NCBI GenBank assembly: GCA_963729795.1
Contig: CAVSPC010000035.1
Location: 10,948 to 74,947, forward strand
Reading direction: 5' to 3'
DNA: 64,000 bases
Source: CAWBBA01 sp963729795
Lineage (GTDB): Bacteria > Desulfobacterota > Desulfomonilia > Desulfomonilales > Desulfomonilaceae
The notes below the pieces were generated by a model that was not told the DNA's origin, ran no database searches, and saw only the letters and a program-made list of their open reading frames with translations. How positions within the stretch are numbered: position 1 is the stretch's first letter; each line of letters begins with the position of its first letter. The position numbers were made by a program, and so were the translations under genes. This document shows, piece by piece, positions 63,740 to 64,000 of the stretch.

Positions 63740-64000
63740 ATGAGAATTTCAAATCAGGGCAAAACGCGAATTCTGCGGCTGATTGATGAAGGATACAGCC
63801 TCGATCATTGTGACGCGGGGGCCTTTCATCTCTGGTCGCAAGCTTCGTATGACGCATTGAAGTTCGACAGCGTGCAGCAACAGAGGTTCGATGAATACTG
63901 TCGTTCGTCGGCTGGCCTAACAGCCGGAGTGAGGCGGAATGTTGGCGTACGAATCCTCGAACAAGTAATCTGTAAGCCCGCGCCGGAAGGCATTTCCTCT
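63740..64000 (+). CDS. Unknown protein, 3' end off window
   Basis: A frame open from the ATG at 63740, preceded by GGAGGTGGCC, to the window edge: at least 87 codons. It begins RISNQGKTRILRLIDEGYSL and has a balanced composition. The start signal is good; no family is recognised from this part. Confidence 0.5.
   Translation, partial: MRISNQGKTRILRLIDEGYSLDHCDAGAFHLWSQASYDALKFDSVQQQRFDEYCRSSAGLTAGVRRNVGVRILEQVICKPAPEGISS

Overview
The window reads as a chromosomal segment of a sulfate-reducing or syntrophic deltaproteobacterium (Desulfobacterota, possibly Desulfomonile/Syntrophobacter-like). This rests on gene content, not on a marker gene: a DHH-CBS-CCA tRNA nucleotidyltransferase fusion, a Tat-exported DUF362 protein paired with a membrane polyferredoxin, a TauE/SafE transporter, many PilZ proteins and abundant short palindromic repeats. 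Genes lie on both strands. No rRNA, tRNA, CRISPR array, transposase or integrase was found.

Layout. 1-4.1 kb: pyruvate/oxaloacetate carboxyltransferase (cut by the window edge) and the DHH-CBS-CCA enzyme. 4.2-15 kb: an exported membrane-anchored protein, an FHA plus PP2C phosphatase pair, an SH3 lipoprotein, LemA, the DUF362/polyferredoxin redox pair and a TPR-Ser/Thr kinase; the FHA, phosphatase and kinase genes suggest a protein-phosphorylation circuit. 15-24.5 kb: the most distinctive region, a run of minus-strand genes sharing a roughly 50-residue HTH-like module joined to PilZ, zinc-ribbon, ankyrin or membrane parts, then a hybrid histidine kinase and a LuxR-type regulator that share a PAS-containing N-terminus, then one more PilZ paralogue. 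An eighth member lies at 52.4-53.2 kb. 24.8-25.3 kb: two small genes and a structured element.

25.3-31.3 kb: alaS (broken by two single-base insertions), a DNA methyltransferase (frameshifted at its end), an FRG-domain gene and an AbrB-type antitoxin/toxin pair (toxin frameshifted), set among inverted repeats; this looks like a small accessory or defence-type patch. 31.5-46 kb: ordinary chromosome: PHP phosphoesterase, alkaline-phosphatase-like enzyme, TrmL, a response regulator, RpoH, BioB, a HAD hydrolase, a TPR protein, GcvH, a TonB-like protein, a DUF1848 protein, then recA-pilT-response regulator. 47-55 kb: TauE/SafE exporter with a partner membrane protein, a PEP-synthase-like phosphotransferase with an unrecognised C-terminus, and a polytopic membrane protein next to a sigma-54 activator.

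57.3-62.3 kb: a truncated comM copy, a low-GC insert (a small protein and a coiled-coil protein with heptad repeats, plus a remnant resembling a type ISP restriction enzyme), and then an intact comM whose first 650 bp repeat the truncated copy at about 96% protein identity. This resembles an integration in comM that carried its own replacement 5' half. The window ends with a crotonase-family gene and the start of an unknown gene.

Six genes appear to carry single-base insertions, four of them in or next to short homopolymers. They include the normally essential alaS, so assembly error must be excluded before any is called a pseudogene.
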